From Saccopteryx bilineata (lineage: Eukaryota; Chordata; Mammalia; Chiroptera; Emballonuridae), in contig NC_089491.1 in the NCBI RefSeq assembly GCF_036850765.1, positions 134,904,266 to 134,968,265 of the forward strand: a stretch of DNA of 64,000 nt, written 5' to 3'. The position numbers were made by a program, and so were the translations under genes. The notes beneath the pieces were generated by a model. That model saw nothing but the letters and a program-made list of their open reading frames with translations, did no database searches and was not told the origin of the DNA. Within the stretch, counting starts at the first letter, position 1. Every line of letters starts with the position of its first letter. Positions 56,801 to 64,000 of this stretch are shown here, one piece after another.

Positions 56801-59800
56801 AAAGTCATCGAGCAGGGCCTGGAGGACCTGGTCTTCATCGACGCCTCTCCCCAGGGTGAGCACTGGGCCCTGGAAATGGTAATGTGGAGTTGGGCAAGTT
56901 TCTCCTGGAATCACCTTTACAATGTTGAAAAGGGATCTACAGGGTCCTTGTGAGTGATCTTTCTTCCTTTTATCTCGGGTAGGCAGTGGTCTCTTAAAGA
57001 TCTCCAGAGAAAGTGTTTTAGCCTCTCTTACTTACCTGAGCTTCCCTTGTAATTGAAGATATTTTGCTTGTTTAACTTCATTCTAGCTCTTTTTCCTATC
57101 CTCAGTGAAACAAAAGGATCTAGTTCTGAGACCCTGTCATCTGGCTCACCCAAGCTGATCTGAACCATGCATTCCTTTTGGTTGCTTTTCTTTGGATAAA
57201 ATTCTTTGATCTTAGTTTTGATAGTGTTAATGATAAAAATAACATTAAGAACAGTTATCTTTTAGGGAGTATATACTGTGTGCCACAAACTAAGCTGTTT
57301 TTATATCGGCTATTTTGTTCACACAACTCTGATAAGAACTATTATTCTGTCCAGGTTATACATAAAGAAACTGAGTCTTACAGAGATTTAAGTATTTGGC
57401 TTAAGGTCCATGGCCAATACTAGAACCTGAACCCAAGTCTTCCAGACGGGAAAGCATTCCTGTTGCTCTGGTTCTCAGCAAGGCTTGTGACCCATGCTGG
57501 GTCTCCTGGATGTTGGGTTCATGTTTCTGTTTCACAAGGCACTCATACTCCTCTGGGGTAGGAAATGTATCTTGTTCAGATAGAGTGGGACTGAGAGGCC
57601 ATGAGGGTGTCCTAAAGAACCACATAGCCGATGACAAGGAGGTATGCAAGGCTATAGGAAACAACTGTAGATCCAGATCAAGGTTAGGGCTGGGTTCCCT
57701 GAGCAGAAGTTCCCTCTGAGGGTTGCTGTCTTTCCTTGCCTCTTAGCTGTGTGGAATCGCATCATTGAGCCTGTGGCTGCCATGAGAAAAGAGGCCGACA
57801 TGTTGCGGCTCTTCCCTGAGTACCTGAAAGGCGAGGAGCTCTTTGGGCTGACGGTGCATGCTGTGCTGCGCATAGCTGAATCAGTAAGGAGGGGCCGGGG
57901 CTGGGGGCCCGGTGGGCAACTGAGAACTTTGGTCCTGCCCCATAAGTGCTCAGGCTAAGGCGAGCATGACCTGTGCCCACAGCTGCCTGGAGTGGAGAAC
58001 TGTCAAAACTATTTATTCCGCTATGGACGCCACCCCCTAATGGAGCTACCACTCATGATCAACCCCACTGGTTGTGCCCGATCAGAGCCTAAAATCCTCA
58101 CACACTACAAACGGTGAGCTTCTGGGGCTAGGGCCAAGGGATATGGGTGTGAGGGTTGGTAGGGACCCTCCGGCCAATTGGGGATTACAAGTTAGAGTTC
58201 CCTTGGAAAGACTGGGGTTCAGTCTATATCTCTTGATGAGAGAGAGGGTATGCAGGTATCACTAGGGTATCCCTTTCTTTCTCCCCCCAACCTTCTCAGG
58301 TATCCTGGGTTGACCTAGGGTCTAGAACAGACTTATCTCAGGCATCCTGGGAATGGTTGTTGGGGAGGTTCTGGGTAGACAGTGGTAAAACTTTATGAAC
58401 TATAAAAGGGACCCAGTCACCTTTTCCTCCTGTTTTGCTCCCCAAGGGCCTATGATTCTCCCAAACCTCAGATGCCCCATAAGTGGTAGGGTCACCTTCC
58501 CTTCCCCAAGCTGAGTTGGTTTCAAAAGTAAATAATTAGAAATATAATAGAAAAATAATAAAACCTTAAATTTGTATAGCACTTTATACTTTTTTTTTCA
58601 AAGCGTTTTCACATCCATTATCTCATTTGATCCTCACAACAACCTTATGAGGTAGGTAGGGCAGGTGGTATGACCCCCATTTTACAGCTGAGAAAACTGA
58701 GACCCAGAAAGGTTAAGTGACTAGACTAAGGTCACAGCTGGGACCAGAACCTTACCTGTTGACTTGTGGTTTCCTGTTCCTCCTGTGTACCGCAGTAGCC
58801 TGCCCTTGGTCCCTGGGTAGAGGGAGGCAGAATTCATGGTAGCAGGGCTTTGTGAAGGCCTTCGGTTGCTCCTCAGGCTGTCGTAGAGTGTCAGACTCTA
58901 CCCCAGTCAGCCCTAGTCCCTGGTGCTCTATAACAGTGGTTTTCAAACTGTGTGTGTTCCAAAAAGCCCTGGAGCACACAAACTGAGTAGGCAGAACTTG
59001 GCCCTCCCCGTGTATAACTACCCGTTCCTCAAATTGAATTCAACCAGAAGTTTCATTTTCATCTAGTTTATGTATTGGAGTTCTAATAACATATTGTTAA
59101 GAAAAAAAATATCTATTTCTGCTAAATAAAGAAGGGTAAAAAAAATGTTTGAAAACCACTGCTCTGGGATGGAGAAAATTTGGCTGGTGCCCTAGGGTGG
59201 TGAAAAGGCATCCTGCCAGGCAGCAGTATTCCCCTGCACTGAGCCATCTGCACAGAGCCCGATGTTACAGCAGAGAAGGAGACAGTCTGGAGAAAGGAAA
59301 GAACACCACCTTTCGGCTATGAATTCAGAGCCAGATTTAATTAAAGTCTAGTCCAGTGTGGTAGACATGGCCCCATTTTCAGGGCTTCCAGTATGTGCAG
59401 GAGGTAGGACTCAGGCATTTGACCAAACCATGAGCCAATTTAATTCTAGGCCTGCTTGTGGAATTCCTCCCAGAGGAGCATGGCCTTGAATATGGCTTGA
59501 CAGGTAGAAGGTGGGGAGATGGGAGAACAGGCTCAGTGTAGGGGAATTGGTGCCTCCCTTCCCTCCACTCCCCACCCCCCATCCTGGGCTCTCTGTGCCA
59601 CCCAGGGTGTTGGAAGGGTCCCCATAGCTAATTGTTGCCTCACCAAAGCCAAAACCCAGATGCCTCTACTCCACTCTCAAAGCAGCACATGCCCCTAACT
59701 GGCATGTTGCACAGCCCAGGGAGGAGGTGGGTGGTGTGTGCTTGGTCTGAGGGAGAGCTGTCTTGTCATGCACTGTATCACCTCCCAGGCCCCACACCCT

Positions 59801-60816
59801 GAACAGCACCAGCATGTCCAAGGCATATCAGAGCACCTTCACAGGCGAGACTAACACCCCGTACAGCAAGCAGTTTGTGCATTCCAAGTCATCTCAGTAT
59901 CGGCGACTGCGCACTGAGTGGAAGAACAATGTGTATTTGGCTCGTTCCCGCATCCAGGGCCTGGGGCTCTATGCAGCCAAGGACCTAGAAAAGCACACAA
60001 TGGTCATTGAGTATATTGGTACCATCATTCGCAACGAGGTGGCCAACCGGCGGGAGAAAATCTATGAGGAGCAGGTATGGGCTGACAGAGGGGCTATCAT
60101 GGTGCCTGGTCCACACTCAGCCAAGGACCATGGGGCAGGATGGGGGCCAGAGGAGCAGGTGGAAAGCTATGGGAGGAGGTGCGAGACAGGAGAAAGGAAA
60201 AATAAGAAATGAAGCCCACTGCCTGAGTCTGCCACCTGATCCCACCAGCACACTACGGCCATTCTGTGATACTCTTGCCCTTTCTTCTGCAATTTTTGCC
60301 TTTTTAGAATCGAGGCATCTACATGTTCCGGATAAACAATGAACATGTGATTGATGCTACGTTGACTGGAGGTCCTGCCAGGTGAGAGGAATTAAGAGGG
60401 TGATATGCTTTGAGTGGACCAACAAGGAACCAAAATCATCCCAACTCAATTATCCCTGACTGTGTCCCATTGCCTAGGTACATTAACCATTCCTGTGCCC
60501 CTAACTGTGTGGCCGAAGTTGTGACATTTGACAAGGAGGATAAAATCATCATCATCTCCAGCCGGCGAATCCCCAAAGGAGAGGAGGTGTGTGACAAAGC
60601 AGCTCTCTCTTCTCTGCTATTCCGCTGAGCCAAATTCCAAGGCCACTGCCCTCATCAGATCATATCTGCCCTCTCCACTTCCTCCGGGGGGCTGGTACTG
60701 ATTCTGCCCTCTTCTCTTAACAGCTGACCTATGACTATCAGTTTGACTTTGAGGACGATCAGCACAAGATCCCCTGCCATTGTGGAGCCTGGAATTGTCG
60801 GAAATGGATGAACTAA
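27259..60816 (+). CDS. KMT2D: KMT2D (MLL2/MLL4), histone H3K4 methyltransferase, complete, 54 coding exons
   Basis: Exon 2 (27222-27307) carries the start codon at 27259, with G at -3 and +4; the stop TAA is at 60814-60816. The coding exons total 16,584 nt and encode 5,527 aa. Every junction is GT-AG, the phases agree throughout, and no frameshift or premature stop is seen. The enzyme mono-methylates H3K4 at enhancers within a COMPASS-like complex (WDR5, RBBP5, ASH2L, DPY30, NCOA6, PTIP, PA1, KDM6A); in people, loss of one copy causes Kabuki syndrome. Domain order: N-terminal PHD cluster (about 104-370), proline-rich repeats (420-1300), second PHD cluster (1380-1567), HMG-box (about 2010-2078), Q-rich region (3500-4500), extended PHD, FYRN and FYRC (about 5020-5300), WIN motif (5327-5333), SET (about 5387-5503), post-SET. 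Exon blocks are detailed separately. Confidence 0.99.
28735..28858 (+). mobile_element. L1-like 3' UTR fragment in KMT2D intron 6
   Basis: 'tggtcaacacaatacagagtacc...gtgctatggaattgtacatctaaaacctgtataattttcttaaccagtgtcatcccaata' resembles the very 3' end of Laurasiatherian L1 elements. Confidence 0.5.
28859..29192. mobile_element. DNA-transposon-like AT-rich element in KMT2D intron 6
   Basis: AT-rich stretch with several related phrases ('gcaaaatcctatgatacagcg', 'aaaatccatgatatagtgaaaccacg', 'gtgaaccacaatatgacaaggg') and partial inverted similarity between its ends. It looks like a non-autonomous pogo/Tigger-type element; no transposase frame is present. Family not assigned. Confidence 0.5.
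29290..29432 (+). repeat. Possible L2/MIR-type ancient repeat end in KMT2D intron 6
   Basis: 'tgaactctgagagtgcaggggctttgcctgtcttgtttac...agaacaatgcctggcatatattaggcag' has the look of an L2-type 3' end. Confidence 0.45.
30672..33414 (+). CDS. KMT2D: KMT2D exons 11-12: proline/serine/glutamate repeat region
   Basis: Coding parts 30672-32210 (1,539 nt) and 32297-33414 (1,118 nt), residues 419-1304. Exon 11 is a coding minisatellite: about 50 imperfect units of roughly nine residues of the type SPPPEESPL or LSPRPEEPH, with SPPPE forms first and LSP-PEEP forms later. The units are probably unstructured in the protein. Exon 12 is acidic and proline-rich without clear repeats and ends in a basic [13 protein letters not shown]. 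Unit number and order differ from human mainly in the second half of exon 11. Confidence 0.98.
33515..34025 (-). repeat. MIR element in KMT2D intron 12, split by a SINE
   Basis: 'ctttagctcatcctctattttttatattaaggagaatactgattcatagag' resembles reverse-strand MIR. It resumes after the SINE at 33963 with 'cattacaccacttggcc'. Diverged. Confidence 0.55.
33641..33962 (-). mobile_element. Bat SINE, type C, in KMT2D intron 12
   Basis: Reverse-strand copy with a 14-bp target-site duplication AGAAACTCAGGTCT at 33627-33640 and 33963-33976. T-rich tail at left, head complement CACCACCTGGTCAGGC at right. Confidence 0.94.
34203..38340 (+). CDS. KMT2D: KMT2D exons 13-19: basic segment and second PHD cluster
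   Basis: Coding parts 34203-34316, 34663-34773, 35368-35472, 37462-37643, 37826-37990, 38085-38194 and 38293-38340 (residues 1305-1583). Exon 13 encodes an RG-rich basic stretch ([20 protein letters not shown]). Exon 14 has an acidic run. Exons 15-18 encode three consecutive PHD fingers: [48 protein letters not shown]; and [23 protein letters not shown]. In human MLL4 the last finger of this cluster binds the histone H4 tail with acetylated K16. Intron 15 (1,989 bp) is packed with SINEs, an old repeat and a mariner MITE. Confidence 0.98.
35789..35821 (+). repeat. (AT)n microsatellite in KMT2D intron 15
   Basis: About 16 AT units between the target site GAGAAAGCAATAT and the T-rich tail of the next SINE; it probably grew from the AT at the end of that target site. 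Confidence 0.95.
35822..36202 (-). mobile_element. Long VES-like bat SINE (type A), intron 15, copy 1
   Basis: Reverse-strand full-length type A copy, head complement ending AACCGGCCAGGGCC, followed by the target-site copy GAGAAAGCAATAT at 36203-36215. Confidence 0.95.
36216..36593 (-). mobile_element. Long VES-like bat SINE (type A), intron 15, copy 2
   Basis: Second reverse-strand type A copy in tandem, followed by GAGAAAGCAATAT again at 36594-36606. The two copies differ at many positions and are separate insertions rather than a duplication of one SINE. Confidence 0.95.
36735..37030 (+). repeat. Old interspersed repeat in KMT2D intron 15
   Basis: 'catgtcctagggctacagtagcaaattaccatcaacttggtgacttaaaacaacagaaactaattctctcac' and 'ccagcttctggtggctcctggctttagttggcttgtggcc' are phrases of a widespread old mammalian repeat; I do not assign the family. 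Confidence 0.6.
37180..37297. mobile_element. Mariner-type MITE (118 bp) in KMT2D intron 15
   Basis: Imperfect terminal inverted repeats of about 30 bp: CAGAGTGGGGCAAAAGTAGG at left, and at right the reverse complement beginning CAGGGTGGAACAAACTAAAT. Flanked by TA on both sides (37178-37179 and 37298-37299), the Tc1/mariner target site. The interior is about 55 bp and AT-rich, with no transposase. Confidence 0.85.
38355..38560 (-). repeat. MIR element in KMT2D intron 19
   Basis: 'ttttaagaggaggaaactaagacacagggag...tgctcaaggttgcccaatag' is the reverse-strand MIR core. Confidence 0.65.
38982..42305 (+). CDS. KMT2D: KMT2D exons 20-31: charged linkers and HMG-box
   Basis: Coding parts 38982-39203, 39428-39547, 39632-39736, 39953-40083, 40167-40314, 40503-40568, 40746-40856, 41079-41210, 41309-41393, 41640-41881, 41989-42062 and 42255-42305 (residues 1583-2078). 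Basic clusters [10 protein letters not shown] and [13 protein letters not shown] resemble nuclear localisation signals. Exons 29-31 encode the HMG-box-like segment ([17 protein letters not shown] through [17 protein letters not shown] to [16 protein letters not shown]). In exon 27 the bat lacks a short Gly-Leu-Glu-type insertion found after GCGTP in human. The exon 20 donor (AAG-GTTAGA) is weaker than its neighbours. Confidence 0.97.
42430..46823 (+). CDS. KMT2D: KMT2D exons 32-35: proline-rich region, basic helix and acidic segment
   Basis: Coding parts 42430-44244 (1,815 nt), 44346-44528, 44606-44742 and 44974-46823 (1,850 nt), residues 2079-3407. Exon 32 is rich in proline and serine, with many TPR(P/F) and SPVTPR-type motifs that could be proline-directed kinase sites. 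Exon 33 starts with a charged helix ([15 protein letters not shown]). Exon 35 has Q-runs near its start, a highly acidic conserved stretch ([19 protein letters not shown]) and an [19 protein letters not shown] helix with LXXLL-like spacing. No disabling change. Confidence 0.98.
47335..47525 (-). repeat. MIR element in KMT2D intron 35
   Basis: 'agtgtgctgagcactttacattcattatctaatcacaacaaactc...agaaaaggaaaccgagccatgg' is the reverse-strand MIR. Confidence 0.8.
47600..47735 (+). mobile_element. Bat SINE, type D, in KMT2D intron 35
   Basis: Head GCCCTGGCCATTAGCTCAGT, box A with GGTTAGAGTGTCATC, box B GCTGGTTCAATCCCTGG, short CT-rich part and A-tail. Confidence 0.84.
47973..48292. mobile_element. 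MER2-like (Tigger/pogo) DNA element in KMT2D intron 35
   Basis: The left end 'cagataactcttaatgtggggttaggggcgctgaccccc' and the right end 'ccatgttgttcaggggtcagcta' are inverted versions of each other. The interior 'aaaaacttaactactgatagcctactgtcaactggaagcc' and 'ttacaatacagtaagctggag' match the MER2 layout as I know it. No transposase. Confidence 0.75.
48293..48545 (-). repeat. MIR-like element in KMT2D intron 35
   Basis: 'gtagctccatgaggtaggcagag...ggagtaaactgagaggctcagagaggtgaaataac' is reverse-strand MIR-like; the part after 48400 is less certain. Confidence 0.6.
48654..52384 (+). CDS. KMT2D: KMT2D exons 36-40: coiled-coil and glutamine-rich region
   Basis: Coding parts 48654-48777, 48910-48994, 49100-49166, 49277-49509 and 49613-52384 (2,772 nt), residues 3407-4500. 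Exons 39-40 begin with a charged coiled-coil-like segment ([19 protein letters not shown]...[19 protein letters not shown]). They continue into many polyglutamine tracts encoded by mixed CAG and CAA. The largest, 50583-50771, has about 63 residues of only Q and L. Seven consecutive histidines (CAC codons, about 50109-50131) replace the end of a Q-run that is all Q in human. The exon ends with IKQEPREEP and VKREANGEP, which look like sumoylation sites, and a conserved [11 protein letters not shown] (LXXLL). Confidence 0.98.
52518..55565 (+). CDS. KMT2D: KMT2D exons 41-48: basic segment and linkers before the catalytic half
   Basis: Coding parts 52518-52658, 52782-52949, 53105-53264, 53905-53980, 54169-54344, 54449-54579, 55227-55359 and 55438-55565 (residues 4501-4871). 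Exon 41 is strongly basic ([24 protein letters not shown]). Exon 43 encodes the [16 protein letters not shown] proline run. Exons 44-45 hold an acidic [21 protein letters not shown] stretch. Exon 47 contains an [17 protein letters not shown] segment conserved with human. Intron 43 has a MIR; intron 46 (647 bp) shows nothing I recognise. Confidence 0.97.
53545..53760 (+). repeat. MIR element in KMT2D intron 43
   Basis: 'gatctggatctgaatcctggttcctgc...tgtgagcctgagtttcttcactatagaataggtatta...cccagggcctgacacatgggaaatactcaa' is a sense MIR. Confidence 0.8.
55715..60816 (+). CDS. KMT2D: KMT2D exons 49-55: extended PHD, FYRN/FYRC, WIN motif, SET and post-SET
   Basis: Coding parts 55715-56855, 57747-57883, 57983-58113, 59789-60074, 60308-60381, 60478-60586 and 60724-60816 (residues 4872-5527). 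After a proline-rich start, exon 49 encodes the extended PHD ([35 protein letters not shown]), then FYRN; FYRC follows across exons 49-51. The WDR5-binding WIN motif GCARSEP is at residues 5327-5333. [13 protein letters not shown] and [11 protein letters not shown] (cofactor side), [10 protein letters not shown] (cofactor and zinc), and [10 protein letters not shown] (substrate side). Post-[16 protein letters not shown] supplies the zinc cysteines. All catalytic motifs are intact, so an active methyltransferase is expected. Confidence 0.99.
57240..57445 (-). repeat. MIR element in KMT2D intron 49
   Basis: 'agtatatactgtgtgccacaaactaagctg...acataaagaaactgagtcttacagag...aacctgaacccaagtc' is the reverse-strand MIR. 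Confidence 0.78.
58558..58752 (-). repeat. MIR element in KMT2D intron 51
   Basis: 'attatctcatttgatcctcacaacaaccttatgaggtaggtagg' and 'cccattttacagctgagaaaactgagacccagaaaggttaagtg' are nearly consensus reverse-strand MIR. The best-preserved MIR in the window. Confidence 0.92.
58934..59161. mobile_element. hAT-type MITE in KMT2D intron 51
   Basis: Terminal inverted repeats CAGTGGTTTTCAAACTG at left and TTTGAAAACCACTG at right. Weak 8-bp flanking duplication (CTCTATAA and CTCTGGGA). AT-rich interior with no coding capacity. Confidence 0.8.
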
Positions 60817-63610
60817 AAAGCTTTGAGGCTACCAGGCAGGGGAGTCCCTCCACCCCCAACCTCTTCCCTGAAAGGGATGAGGGGGAAGAGAGGTAGCAGC
60901 CAGAGCCAGGACCCAGGGCTGGGGCTGCCGGCTAACCGGAGCCCCTGGAGCAGGAGGCTGGGGCAGAGGGCCCTCGGCCAAGCCCACCCTGGGTACCAGG
61001 GACAACCCTCTTCCCCGCCACCGGCCCCCAGGCTGGCATCTCTGCCCCCAGCTTCAGGAGGGGCCAGACAGAAGCAGCCATTGGGCATCTCAGGTTTGAG
61101 GGGGGGATATGGGCCGGGAACTACCCAGAAGCATCTGGGAGGCAGCAGGGAGAGGGGAGGAGGATGTGTGGCCGGGCCTCACAGCCCTGCTGCTCCCACT
61201 GACCTCTCTGGCCCAACTCAAGGCTGCAAAGAGACTTGACTAAGCTTGACAATCCCAAAGGCTGGGTCCCACACCTGGCCCTGCCTGCCGGGCCCTGCCC
61301 CCACCCTCACCCCTATCCCCTTCCCTCTCAATCTGTCTCTGTCTCCCTCTTCTCCTCTGTGTTTCTGTCTTTCTATGGGTTTTGTTTCCTTGTTTCCACT
61401 CTGACAAATGCAACGTGAACGGGAAAGAGGTGCCCAGCTGCCCAGGAGGGCAAGCCAGGCAAGCCGGGCAAGGAGACCCCGCACCCACACCTACCTCATT
61501 TAAGTGTTGGATTTTTTGCTGTTTTGAAATGTGAGACCCTTTCCAAGCCCCCTACTGCCCCAACCCTCTCCCCCACCTCACTGCCCTCTTCTGAGTGGGT
61601 GGAAGGGGGGTAGGAGGAGGGAGAAAAAACAACAACAAAAAATCCATCTTTGTTTTTAATTCTGGGCATGGTATGGCGGTTGAGGCTAATGATGAAGATT
61701 GGGGATGACTAGCCCCTAGTTGCTCTAGGATTTCCTTCTCCATCTGGACATGGGGGCAGGAGGGATGTGCTAAACCTAGGACCAGGATATCTCCCTCCTG
61801 TTTTCCCAACCCCATCATGAGCCCATTTGCCCTCCAGCCCCTGGATGGGGTGGGTGGGTAGTAGGGTGAGGGGCTATCCCTGAGTGGCATGCCCATACCC
61901 AGTGAGGCAGGGTGTGGCCTGGAGCTCCCACTTTCCCTCAGTCACCAAACTGCTGCTGGTCTGGTGGGAAGGGGTGGTGATGTGGGGGTGGGGAGCTTAG
62001 TGTCAGCGCGGGGAGGGTGGGGGGTATTTATCTATTTATACATGGGATTGTACATAGTCTTGTGGGGCATGGGGGAGCCGGCTGGAGGTGAGAACCCTCC
62101 CCTCTCCCCCTACCCCCGGGGAGAGCAAATGTAAAACTACTAATTTTTGTGCTTTATATATTCTATATAAATATATCTATTTTCTTTTTACAAAACCAGT
62201 TTATAAATGGTAGGGGGGTGTGGGGCAGACACATGGAGCTCCCCTTGTGGGGGGGCCCCCTCCATTACCTAACCTACCGCCCTTTTCCTCACCCCTTCCT
62301 CCCCACCCCCTGGCTGTGACTGCTGTAAGGTGGGGGTATAGAGGCTGGGCAATCCCACTCCCTATTGTATAGTTGGACTATGTTATACGCACAAAAGTGA
62401 GCTGGCCCCAGGGGGAGCCAGAGGGTAATGGGTTCCCTGCCTCCCTTTCCTTCCCCTTTCTGCCCAAGCTTGTGCTGCAGTGAACTCTTCCTGGGGTAGG
62501 GGTAGATCAGGGGTTGGGTGAGGCCCCAGACCAGACCCCTGTGTGGTAGGGAGCCATGGGGATGAAGATGAAGCATATATGCAGTTCTCTCCTAGGGGCT
62601 GTGGGCAAAGGGCATTTTGTAATTAATATTTTCAAGAATCAAATGTCTGGAGTGTAGGGATGGGCTTGGTGGTTGGTGGATGGGCAGGCCTGCTGGAGGG
62701 GGAGCACGGTTGCTGTTGTGATTTTAGGTTTTTGTTTTGTTTTTGAATTTGGGGGGTTGCGGATTAATGGGGGTAGGGAGATTTTTTTTTTAAGCTGCTT
62801 CCTCAACTGTTTCAAGCTGCAAATGTTTTAAGAGAATAACATCCCTCCACCCTCTCAGAAACCATTGTAATTAAATCAGACAATGGGGAGACTGGTCTGC
62901 TGCCCCCAAAGCCATTGGATGTTCCTTTTCCAAGAGCAAGGGGTCTAGGCTACAGGGAGAGGGAGATTGGCTCCTATGAGTCAGGCTCTGGTTGGGGCTT
63001 GGGCCCTCGGATTGGGAAAAGGGAAGGGGGCAGACTTTGTAAGCATATGCTAGGTATCGGATAGTCCTGTAGAATTTAGTGAAGAAACCTTATACAGTTT
63101 TTAATTTTTATATAAACTAACTCAGACCCAAGCTACAAGGTTGGAATTTTGGTTGTTGGTTTTTTGTTTTTTTTGTTTTTTTTTTTTAAGTACCCCCGCC
63201 TGTATAATTGCATCAGAATCCCTCCCCCATGTTTGTATTTTGGGTTGGTTTACACTTGCACATACTCAGTTTTCAGTTTTTCCCCTTTAGTCTTCTCCCC
63301 CGACCTCCAGGACCCTCCCCCTTTTTAAAAAATAAATCGCTGACAAGTGTGAATCCCGTGAAGACTTTATTTTGTGTTGTGTGTATCCTGTACAGCAAGG
63401 TTGGTTCTTCGTAACAACGGATGAAATGATTCCCCTTTTTAAAGCGCCCTCTCTCCCTCCACCCCAGCGCCCCCTGTCCTTGGCATGTTTTGTATCAGCG
63501 ATCATTCTGAACTGTACATAATTTATGTTGCAAGAGGCAAAGGGCAAGTTTTGGATTTTGCTTCTTCCAAGTTTGTTTTTAAACGACAAATAAAAAAAAA
63601 AAGAACATTT
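60817..63610 (+). other. KMT2D: KMT2D 3' untranslated region
   Basis: About 2.8 kb after the stop codon with no SINE insertions. It contains T-rich and A-rich runs near 61620, 62780 and 63160, and two UGUACAUA Pumilio-type sites (62049-62056 and 63513-63520). The open frames here are short and do not resemble known proteins. Confidence 0.85.
63331..63594 (+). terminator. KMT2D: KMT2D poly(A) signals
   Basis: AATAAA at 63331-63336, followed by 'cgctgacaagtgtgaatcccgtgaagac', and AATAAA at 63589-63594, followed by an A-run. The second would leave about 240 nt to the PRKAG1 start codon. Both could be used. Confidence 0.75.
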
Positions 63611-63619
63611 TAAATACAA

Positions 63620-63857
63620 GCGGCTCCGTCCCGTAACCCTCGCCGTCAACGGGATCCATGAGGTCCCAGAAGATCCAGGGGAGAGCGGTCACCAAGCCAG
63701 GCCGCACCGGAAAAGTGAGCGCGGCACCCTCCGACCTTTGCTGGCGTTTGTCTGAACGTCAGCGGAAGTAGCATCGCGGTACCGGATGTGGGTGGTGCCA
63801 CCACCCCTTCCCGGGCAAGCTTCCTAAAGCGAACACTACCAGCGGGCTCCTCCTGCA
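63620..63857 (+). promoter_or_regulatory. PRKAG1: PRKAG1 promoter and 5' UTR
   Basis: CpG-rich segment squeezed between the KMT2D poly(A) signal and the PRKAG1 start codon. It carries a CRE half-site ACGTCA (63756-63761) overlapping an ETS-type GCGGAAGTA (63762-63770), and a second ETS-like ACCGGATGT near 63781. No TATA box. Confidence 0.7.
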
Positions 63858-63866
63858 ATGGAGACG
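63858..63866 (+). CDS. PRKAG1: PRKAG1 first coding exon (AMPK gamma-1 subunit), start only
   Basis: ATGGAGACG, then a GTGAGG splice donor at 63867. This encodes Met-Glu-Thr, the first three residues of AMPK gamma-1, which continues with Val in the next exon outside the window. G at -3 and +4 make a strong start context. The identification rests on this three-codon match, the donor, and the known position of PRKAG1 directly after KMT2D in the same orientation. The protein is the nucleotide-sensing subunit of AMP-activated kinase. 63867-64000 is intron 1 (GC-rich). Confidence 0.82.
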
Positions 63867-64000
63867 GTGAGGAGGGCGGTAGGGCGGCGGGGGCGCTGTG
63901 GTGCCCGTGACCCCCATTAGGGGCCTGGGAGGCCTGGGCAGGGGCGGGCGCTGGTACCCAGTAAACGAGAAGCTGGGTGTCGGTTCTGCCCGTGACACTG

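Noticed and set aside
56856..56953. C-terminal extension of KMT2D exon 49 ending at 56953
   Set aside because: The extra residues come from intron sequence after a GTGAGC donor; splicing to 57747 restores the FYRC region seen in human.
60075..60212. Truncated SET domain ending at 60212
   Set aside because: This is read-through of the exon 52 donor into intron 52; the following exons complete SET and post-SET in phase.

Overview
The window is mammalian nuclear DNA, almost certainly from a bat. It has intron-rich genes with GT-AG splicing, CpG-rich promoters, MIR-type ancient repeats and about 30 copies of tRNA-derived SINEs with VES-like consensus sequences typical of Chiroptera. I could not determine the species.

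Layout (all genes on the + strand): 1-14340 is a repeat-dense intergenic stretch with no gene I can support. 14340-17900 holds RHEBL1 (8 coding exons, 183 aa). 17900-21000 is intergenic and contains a near-perfect 175-bp inverted repeat and a hAT-like element. 21000-22665 is the CpG-island promoter and non-coding exon 1 of KMT2D. 22666-27221 is KMT2D intron 1. 27259-60816 carries the complete KMT2D coding sequence in 54 coding exons; the summed exon lengths are 16,584 nt, every junction phase agrees, and the product is 5,527 aa (the human protein is 5,537 aa). 60817 to about 63610 is the KMT2D 3' UTR. The last 150 bases hold the first coding codons of PRKAG1. The order RHEBL1-KMT2D-PRKAG1, all in one orientation, matches the human 12q13 locus.

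KMT2D is the histone H3 lysine-4 methyltransferase of an enhancer-acting COMPASS-like complex. RHEBL1 is a Rheb-type small GTPase linked to mTORC1. PRKAG1 is the gamma-1 subunit of AMPK. They are neighbours rather than an operon, but KMT2D and PRKAG1 are separated by only about 250 bp.

The most unusual non-coding items are: the 175-bp inverted repeat at 18939-19607; a 5' half of tRNA-Ile(UAU) inserted with a 13-bp target-site duplication at 11104-11171; two places where two SINEs sit in tandem between three copies of one target site; a SINE ending 31 nt before the splice acceptor of the KMT2D start-codon exon; a ZNF143-type motif deep in KMT2D intron 1; and a 12-codon upstream ORF at the end of KMT2D exon 1. 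No prokaryotic-type system (CRISPR, operon, phage) is present.
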